Shown: positions 42,918-51,964, counted from the stretch's first letter. The stretch: DNA of 57,724 nucleotides from Pseudomonadota bacterium (GCA_021815805.1 JAKAZQ010000010.1:13563-71286), one strand, 5' to 3'. Translations and numbers: made by a program. The notes: a model not told the origin generated them from the sequence alone.

Positions 42918-43663
42918 ACCCAGTCCAAGCCCCCGTCGAGGCCCCGCGTCGCGCGCTGGTCACCGGCGGCAGCGGCGGCATCGGCGCCGCCATCTGCCGC
43001 GCGCTGGCGCAGTCCGGGCTGCAGGTCATCGTGCATGCCAACGCGCGTCTCGAACAGGCGCAGGCGCTGGCCGGCGAACTGCGCGCGCAGGGCCACGCGG
43101 CGCAGGCCGTGAGCTTCGACCTGTGCGATGCCGGGGCCACCGCCGCGGCGGTCGCCGGGCTGCTCGAACAAGGCCCGGTGCAGGTGCTCGTGAACAACGC
43201 CGGGGTGCACGACGACGCGGTGTTCCCGGGCATGCGCGAGCAGCAGTGGCAGCGCGTCATGGACGTGTCGCTGAACGGTTTCTACCGCGTCACGCAGCCC
43301 CTCGTGCTGCCGATGCTGCGCACGCGCTGGGGGCGCATCGTCAACATCACGTCGGTGGCCGGCATCACCGGCAACCGCGGCCAGGTCAACTACGCCGCGG
43401 CGAAGGGTGCGCTGCATGCCGCCACGCGCTCGCTGGCGCTGGAACTGGCGAGCCGCGGCGTCACCGTGAACGCGGTGGCGCCGGGCATCATCGACACGCC
43501 GATGAGCGAGGGCGCCTTCGACGCGGCGGCGATCGCCCGGCTGGTGCCGGCGCAGCGCGCCGGCACCCCGGAGGAAGTCGCCGACCTCGTGGCCTTCCTG
43601 GCGTCGCCGCGCGCCGCCTACATCACCGGCCAGGTGATCTCGATCAACGGCGGCATGATCTGA
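42914..43663 (+). CDS. fabG: 3-oxoacyl-ACP reductase (FabG-type) of the polyene cluster
   Basis: 249 aa. SDR features: NADPH loop TGGSGGIGAAI (residues 18-28), VLVNNAG, catalytic Ser in NITSVAG and Tyr-x3-Lys in NYAAAKG. The C-terminal INGGMI is FabG-like. It reduces the 3-keto intermediate before dehydration in each extension cycle. It is the last plus-strand gene of the operon; its last 20 bases overlap the end of the convergent glycosyltransferase gene. Confidence 0.92.
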   Translation: MNPVQAPVEAPRRALVTGGSGGIGAAICRALAQSGLQVIVHANARLEQAQALAGELRAQGHAAQAVSFDLCDAGATAAAVAGLLEQGPVQVLVNNAGVHDDAVFPGMREQQWQRVMDVSLNGFYRVTQPLVLPMLRTRWGRIVNITSVAGITGNRGQVNYAAAKGALHAATRSLALELASRGVTVNAVAPGIIDTPMSEGAFDAAAIARLVPAQRAGTPEEVADLVAFLASPRAAYITGQVISINGGMI

Positions 43664-44423
43664 GGCGCAGCAGTCGCGGCAGGCGCAGCGCGAAGCCGAG
43701 CAGCAGGCGCATGTGCATCCAGGTGAGCAGCAGGTTGTCGCGCACATAGCGGAAATGCGACACGCCGCCCTCGTGCGCCTGCAGGTAGCGCACCGGCGCC
43801 GGCAGGTTGCGCGCCGGCACGCCGGCCCAGCTCAGGCGCACCACGGCTTCCGGGTCGAAGTCGAAGCGGCGCATCCAGGCATGGCGGTGCATGATGGCGC
43901 GCAGCGCCGGGATCGGGTAGACCCGGAAGCCGTACAGTGAGTCGGCGATGCCGGCGCCGAAGGTCTCGAGCCGGGTCCATGCGTTGGAGATCCTGCGACC
44001 CTGCACGCGCAGCTGCGGCGCGTCGTCGGCGAACACCGGCCGGCCCAGGATCATCGCCTGGGGATGCGCGAGCGAGGCCTGCATGAAGGGCACGATGCAC
44101 TCGGCGGGATGCTGGCCGTCCGAATCCATGGTCAGGGCGTGGCTGAAGCCGGCCGCCTGCGCCGCGTCGAGCCCGGCCAGCACCGCCGCGCCCTTGCCGC
44201 GGTTGCGCGGCAGCACGATGACGCGCAGCTGCGGGTCGTCGCGCGCCATCTCGGCGAGCCCCTGCGCGGTACCGTCATCGCTGCCGTCGACCACCACCCA
44301 GACGGGCGCCCACGCGGCGCGCGCGGCGCGCACCGTGGCGTACACCGCCGGGCCGGGGTTGAAGCTCGGGATCAGCACCAGGTGGCTGGTGCTCGGGGGC
44401 AGCGCGGCGCGCGCGTCAGTCAT
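43644..44423 (-). CDS. Glycosyltransferase family 2
   Basis: 259 aa. A GT-A fold start (LVLIPSFNPGPAVYATV), then DGSDDGTAQGL and the metal-binding DSD in ALTMDSDGQHP. LPAPVRYLQAHEGGVSHFR follows, and the C-terminal segment is hydrophobic. It likely transfers an activated sugar to the aromatic head or lipid of the pigment, as in aryl-polyene clusters. Its start overlaps the end of the upstream acyltransferase by eight bases, so the three minus-strand genes form one unit. Confidence 0.88.
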   Translation of the reverse strand: MTDARAALPPSTSHLVLIPSFNPGPAVYATVRAARAAWAPVWVVVDGSDDGTAQGLAEMARDDPQLRVIVLPRNRGKGAAVLAGLDAAQAAGFSHALTMDSDGQHPAECIVPFMQASLAHPQAMILGRPVFADDAPQLRVQGRRISNAWTRLETFGAGIADSLYGFRVYPIPALRAIMHRHAWMRRFDFDPEAVVRLSWAGVPARNLPAPVRYLQAHEGGVSHFRYVRDNLLLTWMHMRLLLGFALRLPRLLRLRSCRR

Positions 44424-45225
44424 GCGGGTCGTCGGGGGCGGGGGGCAGCGCGAGCATGGCGTCGCGCAGCGCCACGCGATAGTAGGCGTCGAGCTCGGCG
44501 ACCAGCTGCTGCGCGCTTTGCGGCGCGTCGAAGCGGCGGCCGAGGCGTACGCGGTAGGTGATCGGCAGTCGCGGAATCCGGCGCAGCACCCAGTGCTTGC
44601 TGAGGAACGCCGAGTCGGTCTCGATGAGCACGCTTTGCACCGGCACCCGGGCCTGGCGGGCGATCAGCCCGACCATGCCCTTGACCGCTCCGATGGGCGC
44701 GCCGCTGCTGCGCGTGGCCTCCGGGAACAGCAGCAGCGGGTGGCCCTGGCGCAGGTCGTCGAGCGCCTGCCCGATCATCTGGCGCAGGTCATCGTTGCGG
44801 ATGTAGCCCGCCAGGCGCGCCCCGGCGCCGAGCGCCGGATGGGCGACCAGGCTCGACTTCATGACGCAGGCCAGTCCCGGCATGCGCGAGATGATCAGCA
44901 CGGCGTCGATCAGCGTCGGGTGGTTCGGCGCGATGATCATCGCGCCCTGACCGCGCAGCGCATCCAGCGCCGCGAGGTCGAAGCGGCACGCGCCGATGGC
45001 CTGCAGCAGCCGCAGATAGGCGCGAAAGCCGGCGCCGGTCAGCGCGCGTCCGACGCGCCGTGCGGCGCGTTGCGGCAGCAGCAGGTGCAGCAGCAGCGCG
45101 AACGGCGTCCAGGCCAGGCCCATGAGCCCGAACAATGCGAGTCCCGCGATGCTGCGCAGCGCGTCGACGACGGCGCGGGTGAAAGCGCGTGCGCGCGTCG
45201 TGCGCGGGGAACGCGGCCGGGGCAT
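44416..45225 (-). CDS. 1-acyl-glycerol-phosphate-type acyltransferase (PlsC-like)
   Basis: 269 aa. An N-terminal hydrophobic region (GLALFGLMGLAWTPFALLLHLLL) precedes APNHPTLIDA, the NHX4D catalytic motif, and LLLFPEATRSSGA, the FPEGTRS-like substrate loop. Its first base abuts the end of the halogenase-like gene. With the LpxL-like enzyme this gives two acyltransferases in the locus, fitting a lipid-anchored pigment. Confidence 0.88.
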   Translation of the reverse strand: MPRPRSPRTTRARAFTRAVVDALRSIAGLALFGLMGLAWTPFALLLHLLLPQRAARRVGRALTGAGFRAYLRLLQAIGACRFDLAALDALRGQGAMIIAPNHPTLIDAVLIISRMPGLACVMKSSLVAHPALGAGARLAGYIRNDDLRQMIGQALDDLRQGHPLLLFPEATRSSGAPIGAVKGMVGLIARQARVPVQSVLIETDSAFLSKHWVLRRIPRLPITYRVRLGRRFDAPQSAQQLVAELDAYYRVALRDAMLALPPAPDDPHD

Positions 45226-46595
45226 CAGTGCGTCGCCACGTCAGCCGCGCCGCGCGCGTCGATCTGGCGGCGCCGCAGGCGCAGCGCGCGCAGGCTGCGC
45301 CGCGGATGCAGCAGCGCATCCAGGTAGAAGATGCTCTTGAGCACGCGGATCGAGGGCCAGATCGGCGTGTCGCCGTAGATGTCGCCGGCCAGCACCGACA
45401 GCAGCGCTTCCCGCACCCGCAGCACATTGCGCGGCGCCATGAACATGTCGCGCAGGCTGGGGTGGTTCACGCGGTGGATGAACCAGGAGAAGGCACGCGG
45501 CCCATGCCGCATGGCGCGATCGAAGCCGCGCAGCGCGCGGGCCTCGGCACGCGGCCGCGCCAGGCAGGTGGCGAGGGCCTCGGCGGCGAACACGCCGCCC
45601 TGCATGGCCAGCATCACGCCGGACGAGAACACCGGATCGACGAAGGCGAAGGCGTCGCCGATCAACAGGTAGCCGGGGCCGTGCGTGTGGCGGCAGGCGT
45701 AGGAGTAGTTGCCGGTGGCCTGCACCTCCGACACCCGGGTGGCGCCCGCCAGGCGCGCCGCAAGCTGCGGGCTGCGGGCCAGGGTGTCGGCGAAGAATTC
45801 GTCCAGCGGCTTGTCGCGTCGCTTGAAGTAGTAGGGCCACGCCACCACGCCCACGCTGGTCGTGCCGTCGGCCAGCGGAATGCACCAGCACCATCCATGA
45901 TCGAACCAGTAGATGCTGATGTCGCCCGCGCGCTTGCCGTCGCCGCGCGCGGCGCCGCGAAAGTGCGCGTACATCGCCGCGCTGGCGTGCCGCGCATCGC
46001 GCCGCTTGTCCTTCAGGCGCGTGCCCAGGAAGGTCTCGCGTCCCGACGCGTCGACGACGTAGCGCGCGGTCCAGGTCGACGCCGGGCCGTCGTCGTGGCG
46101 CGCGCCGATGGTGGCGCCGCGGCCGTCGGGCTCGAAGCGGACGTCGCGCACCTCGCATCCCTCCACCACCCGGGCGCCGGAGTTGGCGGCGTTGCGCAGC
46201 AGGATGTGGTCGAACTCCGAGCGCCGCACCTGGTAGGCCATCGGCAGGGAGCGGTTCCAGGCCTCGGCGAAGGCGAAACGCTGGCGCCCCGCCGCATGCC
46301 AGGGCGAGACGAATTCGGCGCCCCACTTGGGCATGCCGATGGCGCGCATCGCGTCGGCCACGCCGAGGCGCTCGAACAGCGCCAGATTCGCCGGCAGCAG
46401 CGACTCGCCGATGTGAAAGCGCGGGTGGCGCGCCTTTTCCAGCAGCACCACGCGCACGCCGCGGCGCGCCAGCAGCGCGGCTGCGGTCGAGCCGGCGGGG
46501 CCGCCGCCGATGACCAGTACGTCGCAATCGCGCGCCCCGGCGCCGACGGCCGGGGGCGTTGCCGCGTCAACGCTGGTGGACATGCTGGGTGCCAT
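45225..46595 (-). CDS. FAD-dependent halogenase-like oxidoreductase of the polyene cluster
   Basis: 456 aa. The FAD motif GGGPAGSTAAALLARRG is at residues 30-46. HIGESLLPA follows, and then MPKWGAEF, where flavin-dependent phenolic halogenases keep a catalytic Lys. WCWCIPL matches the WxWxIP motif that marks halogenases. GDAFAFVDPVFSSGV is the second FAD motif. Xanthomonadins are brominated aryl polyenes and their clusters contain a related enzyme, so ring halogenation is possible. Non-halogenating homologues also occur in such clusters. A second in-frame ATG lies at 46583. Confidence 0.85.
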   Translation of the reverse strand: MAPSMSTSVDAATPPAVGAGARDCDVLVIGGGPAGSTAAALLARRGVRVVLLEKARHPRFHIGESLLPANLALFERLGVADAMRAIGMPKWGAEFVSPWHAAGRQRFAFAEAWNRSLPMAYQVRRSEFDHILLRNAANSGARVVEGCEVRDVRFEPDGRGATIGARHDDGPASTWTARYVVDASGRETFLGTRLKDKRRDARHASAAMYAHFRGAARGDGKRAGDISIYWFDHGWCWCIPLADGTTSVGVVAWPYYFKRRDKPLDEFFADTLARSPQLAARLAGATRVSEVQATGNYSYACRHTHGPGYLLIGDAFAFVDPVFSSGVMLAMQGGVFAAEALATCLARPRAEARALRGFDRAMRHGPRAFSWFIHRVNHPSLRDMFMAPRNVLRVREALLSVLAGDIYGDTPIWPSIRVLKSIFYLDALLHPRRSLRALRLRRRQIDARGAADVATH

Positions 46596-46965
46596 GGAAC
46601 GACGCGCTGCCCGGATCGTCCGGACGACCGCCCCTACAGGCCGGCGCCATCCGGTGCTCTTGCCCGCACTTGCGGTGGGAGGATTTTAATGTCCTGTCCC
46701 GCTGATCACGGTCCTTGCGTTCGCGTGCCTGCGTGAGCGATCGTCGGTGGCCCGCACGGCGCCAAGACCGCAGGTCCTGCCGCCGTGCGGGCGGCGCGGC
46801 GAGGGCCGCCGCCGTGCCTTGTCGGCGCCCCCACCCGCCGGGGCGCTCATTCATACAATTGTGGAATCATGGAAACGTCGTTCGCTGAATCGCTGTACGC
46901 GCGGGGTCGCCGGACCCAGGCTCCCACGCTGCTCCTGCGCGTTGCCGCCCGCCGCGGGGCCGGCC
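46596..46965. other. Divergent regulatory region (halogenase-like / arsH)
   Basis: 370 bases between the minus-strand pigment module and arsH. An AT-rich stretch (GGATTTTAATGTCC, 46681-46694) and the operator/-10 region before arsH (46849-46877) stand out. The rest is GC-rich and shows no coding similarity. Confidence 0.55.
46849..46877. promoter_or_regulatory. arsH operator/promoter (ArsR-type candidate)
   Basis: Twenty-one of 29 bases match the operator at 16617-16645 without gaps, with TGGAA and GAAACG fully conserved. TACAAT (46854-46859) is a good -10 hexamer inside the element, aligned to TAGTAT in the other copy. The site is 89 bases before the arsH ATG. Confidence 0.65.
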
Positions 46966-47676
46966 ATGACTGAGTCCGCCGACACGCTGCCGCATCTCGA
47001 CGCGGCGCTGCTGCCGCGGCCGGCGCCGTGCGCCACGGGCGACGGCCATGCCGCGCGCATCCTGCTGCTCTACGGCTCGCTGCGCGAGCGCTCCTACAGC
47101 CGGCTGCTGGCCGAGGAGGCAGCGCGCCTGCTGCGCGCGCTCGGCGCCGAGACCCGCCTGTACAACCCCAGCGGCCTGCCGCTGGTCGACGACGCCGCCG
47201 ACGACCATCCGAAGGTGCGCGAACTGCACGAGCTCGTCGCCTGGTGCGAGGGCATGGTGTGGAGTTCGCCGGAGCGCCACGGCGCGATGACCGGCCTGAT
47301 GAAAACCCAGATCGACTGGATCCCCCTGTCGGTCGGCGCGGTGCGCCCGACGCAGGGCAAGACCCTGGCCGTGATGCAGGTGAGCGGCGGCTCGCAGTCG
47401 TTCAACGCCGTCAACCAGATGCGCATCCTGGGGCGCTGGATGCGCATGCTCACCATTCCCAACCAGTCCTCGGTGGCCAAGGCCTACCAGGAGTTCGACG
47501 AGCAGGGGCGCATGAAGCCCTCGGCCTACTACGAGCGCGTGGTCGATGTCGTCGAGGAGCTGATGAAGTTCACCCTGCTCACTCGCGAGCACGTCGCCTA
47601 TCTGGTCGATCGTTACAGCGAGCGGCGCGAAAGCGCGCTGGCGGCCAGCCGCCGGGTGCAGCAGGCGGCGTTGTAG
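46966..47676 (+). CDS. arsH: ArsH NADPH-dependent organoarsenical oxidase
   Basis: 236 aa. Flavodoxin-fold ArsH shows [16 protein letters not shown] (FMN loop), [20 protein letters not shown] and [20 protein letters not shown], the family signature. It ends KFTLLTREH...DRYSERRE. ArsH oxidises trivalent organoarsenicals and reduces FMN and quinones with NADPH. It is encoded far from the arsC-acr3 operon but behind a matching operator, so the two are probably co-regulated. The ATG at 46966 gives the family N-terminus. Confidence 0.94.
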   Translation: MTESADTLPHLDAALLPRPAPCATGDGHAARILLLYGSLRERSYSRLLAEEAARLLRALGAETRLYNPSGLPLVDDAADDHPKVRELHELVAWCEGMVWSSPERHGAMTGLMKTQIDWIPLSVGAVRPTQGKTLAVMQVSGGSQSFNAVNQMRILGRWMRMLTIPNQSSVAKAYQEFDEQGRMKPSAYYERVVDVVEELMKFTLLTREHVAYLVDRYSERRESALAASRRVQQAAL

Positions 47677-47715
47677 CGCGTCGCCCGCAGTCCGCGCGTC
47701 GCCGCGTGCCGCGCC

Positions 47716-48288
47716 TCAGGCGCCAGCCGCGCCGGATGGCGCGGCGGCCAGCGCCGGCGGCAGGCGCGACGCCATCATGGCGCGCCGGTCGAGGCGCCGG
47801 CCGTCGACGATGAAGCTGCCGTCACCCACCGCGTGCAGCGTGCGGCGCTGCCTGCGCGCCGCGTCGACGGCGGCCGCCACGCCGCGCAGCACCACGATGT
47901 CGTGGCGGGCGATGCGCTCCACCACGCGGCATTCGATGTTGGCCAGGCATTCGGCGATGCGCGGCGCCCGCACCTGCCTGCCGGGCACGGCGGTGAGCCG
48001 GAAGCGCGCGAACTTGTCGGTGTCGGCGCCCGAGCAGGTGCCGATGCCGACCACCGTATCCAGCATGTCCACGGTCGGAATCGCGATCACGCACTCGCGC
48101 GTGCGCCGCAGCGCCCGGAAGGAATGGTTCCAGGCCCCGGTGGTGATCGCGAACAGCGGCGTGAAGTCCAGCACCATGGTCCACGAGATGGTCATGATGT
48201 TGTCGCCGCGCGCGTCGTGCGTGGTCACCAGCACCACGGGCCCGGGTTCGATCAGCGTGAAGGCGCGCGCCAGGTCGAAATCGACCAT
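47716..48288 (-). CDS. Flavin reductase-like (FMN-binding split-barrel) protein
   Basis: 190 aa. VVLVTTHDARGDNIMTISW is the flavin reductase-like strand pattern, followed by RALRRTRECVIAIPTVDML and GIGTCSGADTDKFARF. Such proteins bind FMN and reduce it for a partner oxygenase or act alone. The ATG at 48288 has GAGGA six bases upstream, a stronger site than that of the ATG at 48330. It converges with arsH, with 39 bases between the stops, and is divergent from the FAD dehydrogenase. Confidence 0.85.
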   Translation of the reverse strand: MVDFDLARAFTLIEPGPVVLVTTHDARGDNIMTISWTMVLDFTPLFAITTGAWNHSFRALRRTRECVIAIPTVDMLDTVVGIGTCSGADTDKFARFRLTAVPGRQVRAPRIAECLANIECRVVERIARHDIVVLRGVAAAVDAARRQRRTLHAVGDGSFIVDGRRLDRRAMMASRLPPALAAAPSGAAGA

Positions 48289-48556
48289 GCGATCCTCGCC
48301 GCCGGCGGCGGCGCGTGGTGGGTTGGCCATGGTGTCGTGTGCTCCTGCCTGTGCTCCAGGGCTGCATGCCAACACCGTCGCGCCGGCCGCGCCTTGAGCG
48401 CCGTCAGCCGGCATGCGCGCGGCCGGCGCGCGACCCGCGGGCGCCGCACCTGCGCGCCGTGGCGTCGTCTGCGCCGCGCGACACGAGCCCGCAGCGCCCG
48501 AAATCGGCGATCATGCGCGCAGCGCCCGGCGTGTCGCGGGCGGCGCGAGGACAGCG

Positions 48557-50164
48557 ATGAGCCGGGTCGTGGAAGCGGATGTGCTGGTCGTCGGTGGCGG
48601 GCTGGCCGGCATCGTGGTCGCGCTGGAGTGTCTGCGCGCCGGCCGCAGCGTGACGCTGGTCGACCGCGACGCGCCGCAACGCCTGGGCGGCCTGGCGTTG
48701 TGGGCGTTCGGCGGCATGGCGCTGGTCGGCACGCCGCTGCAGCAGCGCCTGCGCGTGCCCGATTCGCCGCAGCGCGCGCTGCGCGACTGGCTGCGCTTCG
48801 GCGAACTCGGCGCCGACGAGGTCTGGCCGCGGCGCTGGGCCGCCCATTACGTGGAGCATTGCCGCGCCGACGTGCACGACTGGCTGCGCGCGCACGGCCT
48901 GCGCTTCGTGCCGGCGCTGCACTGGGTCGAGCGCGGGCGCCATGGCGAGGGCAACAGCCTGCCGCGCTACCACCTGGTGTGGGGCACCGGGCGCGAACTC
49001 GTGCGCCGCCTGGTGCAGGCGCTGCACGCCGCGGCCGCGCGCTCGCGCCTGCAGCTGCTGCACGGCCTGCGGGTCGACGCGCTGGATCTGGCGGCCGGCC
49101 AGCCGTGCGGCGCCTTCGCCGTGCAGGAGTCCGACGGCGCGACCTGGCAGCTGCGCGCGCCGGCCGTGGTGCTGGCCTGCGGCGGCATCAACGGCAGTCT
49201 CGAGCAGGTGCGGGCGCACTGGCCGGCGCAACGGCGCATGCCCGCGCAGATGCTCAACGGCGCGCATCCGCATTGCGACGGGCGCCTGCACGACTGGGCG
49301 GCCGAGCACCTGCAGGCGCGGGTCACGCATGCCGGCGAGATGTGGAACTACGCCGCCGGCGTCGCCCATCCGCAGGCCCACTTCGCCGGCCATGGGCTCG
49401 GCCTCGTGCCGTGCAAGTCGGCGCTGTGGCTGGACCACCTGGGCGTGCGCATCGGCCCCGAGCCGCTGGTCACCGGCTTCGACACGCACTGGCTGTGCCA
49501 GCGCGTCGCCGAGCAGCAGCGCCCGTACACCTGGCATCTGCTCAACCGCCGCATCGCGCTGCGCGAACTGGCGATCTCGGGCGCCGAGCACAACCCGAGC
49601 CTGCGCGAGCGCAGCCGCCTGGGCCTGGCACGCGAGCTGCTGTTCGGAAACCACCGCCTGCTGCAGCGCATGCTGCGCGAGAGCCCGGAGTTCCTCGCCG
49701 ACCCGACCCTGGCCGGCCTGGCCGCGCGCATGAACGCGCTGACCGGCAGCGACGATGTGCGTGCCGAGGTGCTGCAGGCCACGGTCGAGGCGTTCGACGC
49801 CCAGTTCACGCGCGGCCTGTCCCTGTGCAACGACGATCAGGTGCGGCGCGTGCTGCAGGCGCGTCAATGGCCGGCCGAGCGGCTTCGCACCTGCCGTCCG
49901 GGGCCGCTCGCCCGGCCGGGCGCGGGGCCGTTCATCGCCATCCGCAGCCGCCTCGTCACGCGCAAGAGCCTGGGCGGCCTGCAGACCGATCTCCGAAGCC
50001 GCGTGCTGGACGACCGCGGTCAGGCGCTGCCCGGCCTGTACGCGGTGGGCGAGGCCGCCGGCTTCGGCGGCGGCGGCGCGAGCGGCCGGCGCAGCCTGGA
50101 AGGCACCTTCCTGCCCGGGTGCATACTCACGGCGCGCGCGGCCGCGCGCGCGCTCACGAGCTGA
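48557..50164 (+). CDS. FAD-binding dehydrogenase (KstD/fumarate-reductase flavoprotein family)
   Basis: 535 aa. The FAD motif GGGLAGIVVALECLRAG is at residues 13-29, then LGGLALWAFGGMALVGTPLQ. The second FAD-contacting segment is GLYAVGEAAGFGGGGASGRRSLEG near the C-terminus. The family reduces or dehydrogenates carbon-carbon bonds in ring or chain substrates using FAD. It is co-directional with the ThDP enzyme 16 bases downstream. GAGGACAGCG precedes the ATG at 48557. The substrate is unknown. Confidence 0.84.
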   Translation: MSRVVEADVLVVGGGLAGIVVALECLRAGRSVTLVDRDAPQRLGGLALWAFGGMALVGTPLQQRLRVPDSPQRALRDWLRFGELGADEVWPRRWAAHYVEHCRADVHDWLRAHGLRFVPALHWVERGRHGEGNSLPRYHLVWGTGRELVRRLVQALHAAAARSRLQLLHGLRVDALDLAAGQPCGAFAVQESDGATWQLRAPAVVLACGGINGSLEQVRAHWPAQRRMPAQMLNGAHPHCDGRLHDWAAEHLQARVTHAGEMWNYAAGVAHPQAHFAGHGLGLVPCKSALWLDHLGVRIGPEPLVTGFDTHWLCQRVAEQQRPYTWHLLNRRIALRELAISGAEHNPSLRERSRLGLARELLFGNHRLLQRMLRESPEFLADPTLAGLAARMNALTGSDDVRAEVLQATVEAFDAQFTRGLSLCNDDQVRRVLQARQWPAERLRTCRPGPLARPGAGPFIAIRSRLVTRKSLGGLQTDLRSRVLDDRGQALPGLYAVGEAAGFGGGGASGRRSLEGTFLPGCILTARAAARALTS

Positions 50165-50180
50165 TTCGATCGGGAAGACC

Positions 50181-51836
50181 ATGCCCAGCGGTGCCCAGAC
50201 CCTGCTGCACAGCCTCACCTCCGCCGGCGTCACGGTGTGTTTCACCAACCCCGGCACCTCGGAAATGCATTTCGTCGCCGCGCTCGACGGCGCGCCGTCG
50301 ATGCGCGCCGTGCTGACCCTGTTCGAGGGCGTCGCCAGCGCAGCCGCCGACGGCTACGCGCGCATGGCGGACAGGCCGGCGGCGACGCTGCTGCATCTCG
50401 GCTGCGGGCTCGGCAACGCGCTCGCCAACCTGCACAACGCGCGCAAGGCGCGGACCCCGTTGCTCAACATCGTCGGCGACCACGCGAGCTTCCACGCGGC
50501 CCACGACACGCCGCTGCAGTCCGACATCGACACCGTGGCGCGCAATGTCTCGCCGTGGGTGCGCCGCTGCCGCGACGCCGCATCGCTCGCCGGCGACGTG
50601 CGGGATGCGCTGGACGCCGCGCTCGGCCCGCCCGGCCAGGTCGCCACCCTCATCCTGCCGGCCGACGTCTCGTGGAGCGAGTGCGCCGCGGCGGTGTTCG
50701 CGGCGTCGCCGCGCACGCCGCCGCAGGTCGCCGACGAGACGCTCCAGGCCATCGCGCGGGCGCTGCGCGCCGCGCGGCGCCCGGCGCTGCTGCTGGGCGG
50801 ACGCGCGCTGCGCGAGCCGGCGCTGGGTGCGGCGGCGCGCATCGCCGCGCACACCGGAGCGCGCCTGCTCGGCGAGGTGTTCCCCGCGCGTATGCAGCGC
50901 GGCGCCGGCCTGCCGGCGGTCGAGCGCCTGGCCTACCTGGCGGAGTTCGCGCGCCTGCAACTCGCCGACATCGACCATCTGGTGCTGGTCGACGCCACGC
51001 CGCCGGCGTCGTTCTTCGCCTACCCGGGCCAGGACAGCCGGCTCGTCGCCGACGGCTGCGCGCTGCATGCACTGGCGGCGCCGCAGCACGACGTGCACGA
51101 CGCCCTGCAGCGGCTTTGCCTGCTGCTCGGCGCGCAGGACGTCGCGCCGGCGCTGCAACCGGCGTTGCGCCCGCCGCGACCGCGCGGGCGTCTCACCGCG
51201 CACAAGGTGTGCAAGGCCGTCGGGCATCTGCTGCCGCCGCGCGCGGTGATCGTCGACGAAGCGCAGACCTCGGGGGTGATGCTGCCCCACTACACCGCCG
51301 GCGCGCCGCCGCACGACCTGCTCACGCTGACCGGCGGGGCGATCGGCATGGGCCTGCCGCTGGCCCTCGGCGCCGCCGTCGCCTGCCCGCAGCGGCCGGT
51401 GATCGCGCTGGTCGGCGACGGTGCCGCCATGTACACGCTGCAGGCGCTGTGGAGCATGGCGCGCGAGGGCGCGCATGTCATCGTCGTGGTGCTCGACAAC
51501 CGCAGCTACGCGATCCTCAACCTGGAGTTGCAGCGCGTCGGCGCGGCGCGCGCCGGCGCGCGTGCGCGCGCGCAGTTCGATCTTTCCGAGCCGGCTCTCG
51601 ATTTCGTCGCGCTGGCGCGCGGCCTCGGCGTGCCGGGGGTGTGCGCGCGCAGCGTCGAGGCCTTCATCGACGCGTTCGAGCACGCGCTGGCGACACCCGG
51701 GCCGCACCTCATCGATGCCGTGGTGCAGCCGGCCATCGCCGGCCTGAGGCTGCGCCTGCTGCCGCGCGTGCTGCAGTCGCTGCAAGGCCTGCCGCGCGGC
51801 GTCGCCCTGGGCATCAAGCGCAGGCTGGCGCCGTAG
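50181..51836 (+). CDS. Thiamine diphosphate-dependent enzyme (acetolactate-synthase-like)
   Basis: 551 aa. The N-terminal Pyr domain has FTNPGTSEMHFVAALD and LFEGVASAAADGYARMA with the catalytic Glu. The C-terminal PP domain has VGDGAAMYTLQALW (GDG start) and, after about 20 residues, VLDNRSYAILNL, where NN is replaced by NR. Members annotated as large-subunit acetolactate synthase of this short branch have no small subunit and no proven reaction. Tight coupling with the FAD dehydrogenase suggests a two-step catabolic pathway, for example 2-keto acid decarboxylation after dehydrogenation (inference). Confidence 0.83.
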   Translation: MPSGAQTLLHSLTSAGVTVCFTNPGTSEMHFVAALDGAPSMRAVLTLFEGVASAAADGYARMADRPAATLLHLGCGLGNALANLHNARKARTPLLNIVGDHASFHAAHDTPLQSDIDTVARNVSPWVRRCRDAASLAGDVRDALDAALGPPGQVATLILPADVSWSECAAAVFAASPRTPPQVADETLQAIARALRAARRPALLLGGRALREPALGAAARIAAHTGARLLGEVFPARMQRGAGLPAVERLAYLAEFARLQLADIDHLVLVDATPPASFFAYPGQDSRLVADGCALHALAAPQHDVHDALQRLCLLLGAQDVAPALQPALRPPRPRGRLTAHKVCKAVGHLLPPRAVIVDEAQTSGVMLPHYTAGAPPHDLLTLTGGAIGMGLPLALGAAVACPQRPVIALVGDGAAMYTLQALWSMAREGAHVIVVVLDNRSYAILNLELQRVGAARAGARARAQFDLSEPALDFVALARGLGVPGVCARSVEAFIDAFEHALATPGPHLIDAVVQPAIAGLRLRLLPRVLQSLQGLPRGVALGIKRRLAP

Positions 51837-51964
51837 CGCCGCCGCGCCAGGACCGTCGGCCGCGGCATGCGCGCGCGCCGCCGGCGCCCGGCAGGCTCGG
51901 CGAATGCGCACTAGAGTATCGATCCGCGCGCCGCGCCCACCGGTGCGCGCGCTCCGCCCATCCC

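Noticed and set aside
46681..46700. GGATTTTAATGTCCTGTCCC resembling an insertion-sequence end
   Set aside because: Only the AT-rich core is suggestive. No partner end, target duplication or transposase is seen.
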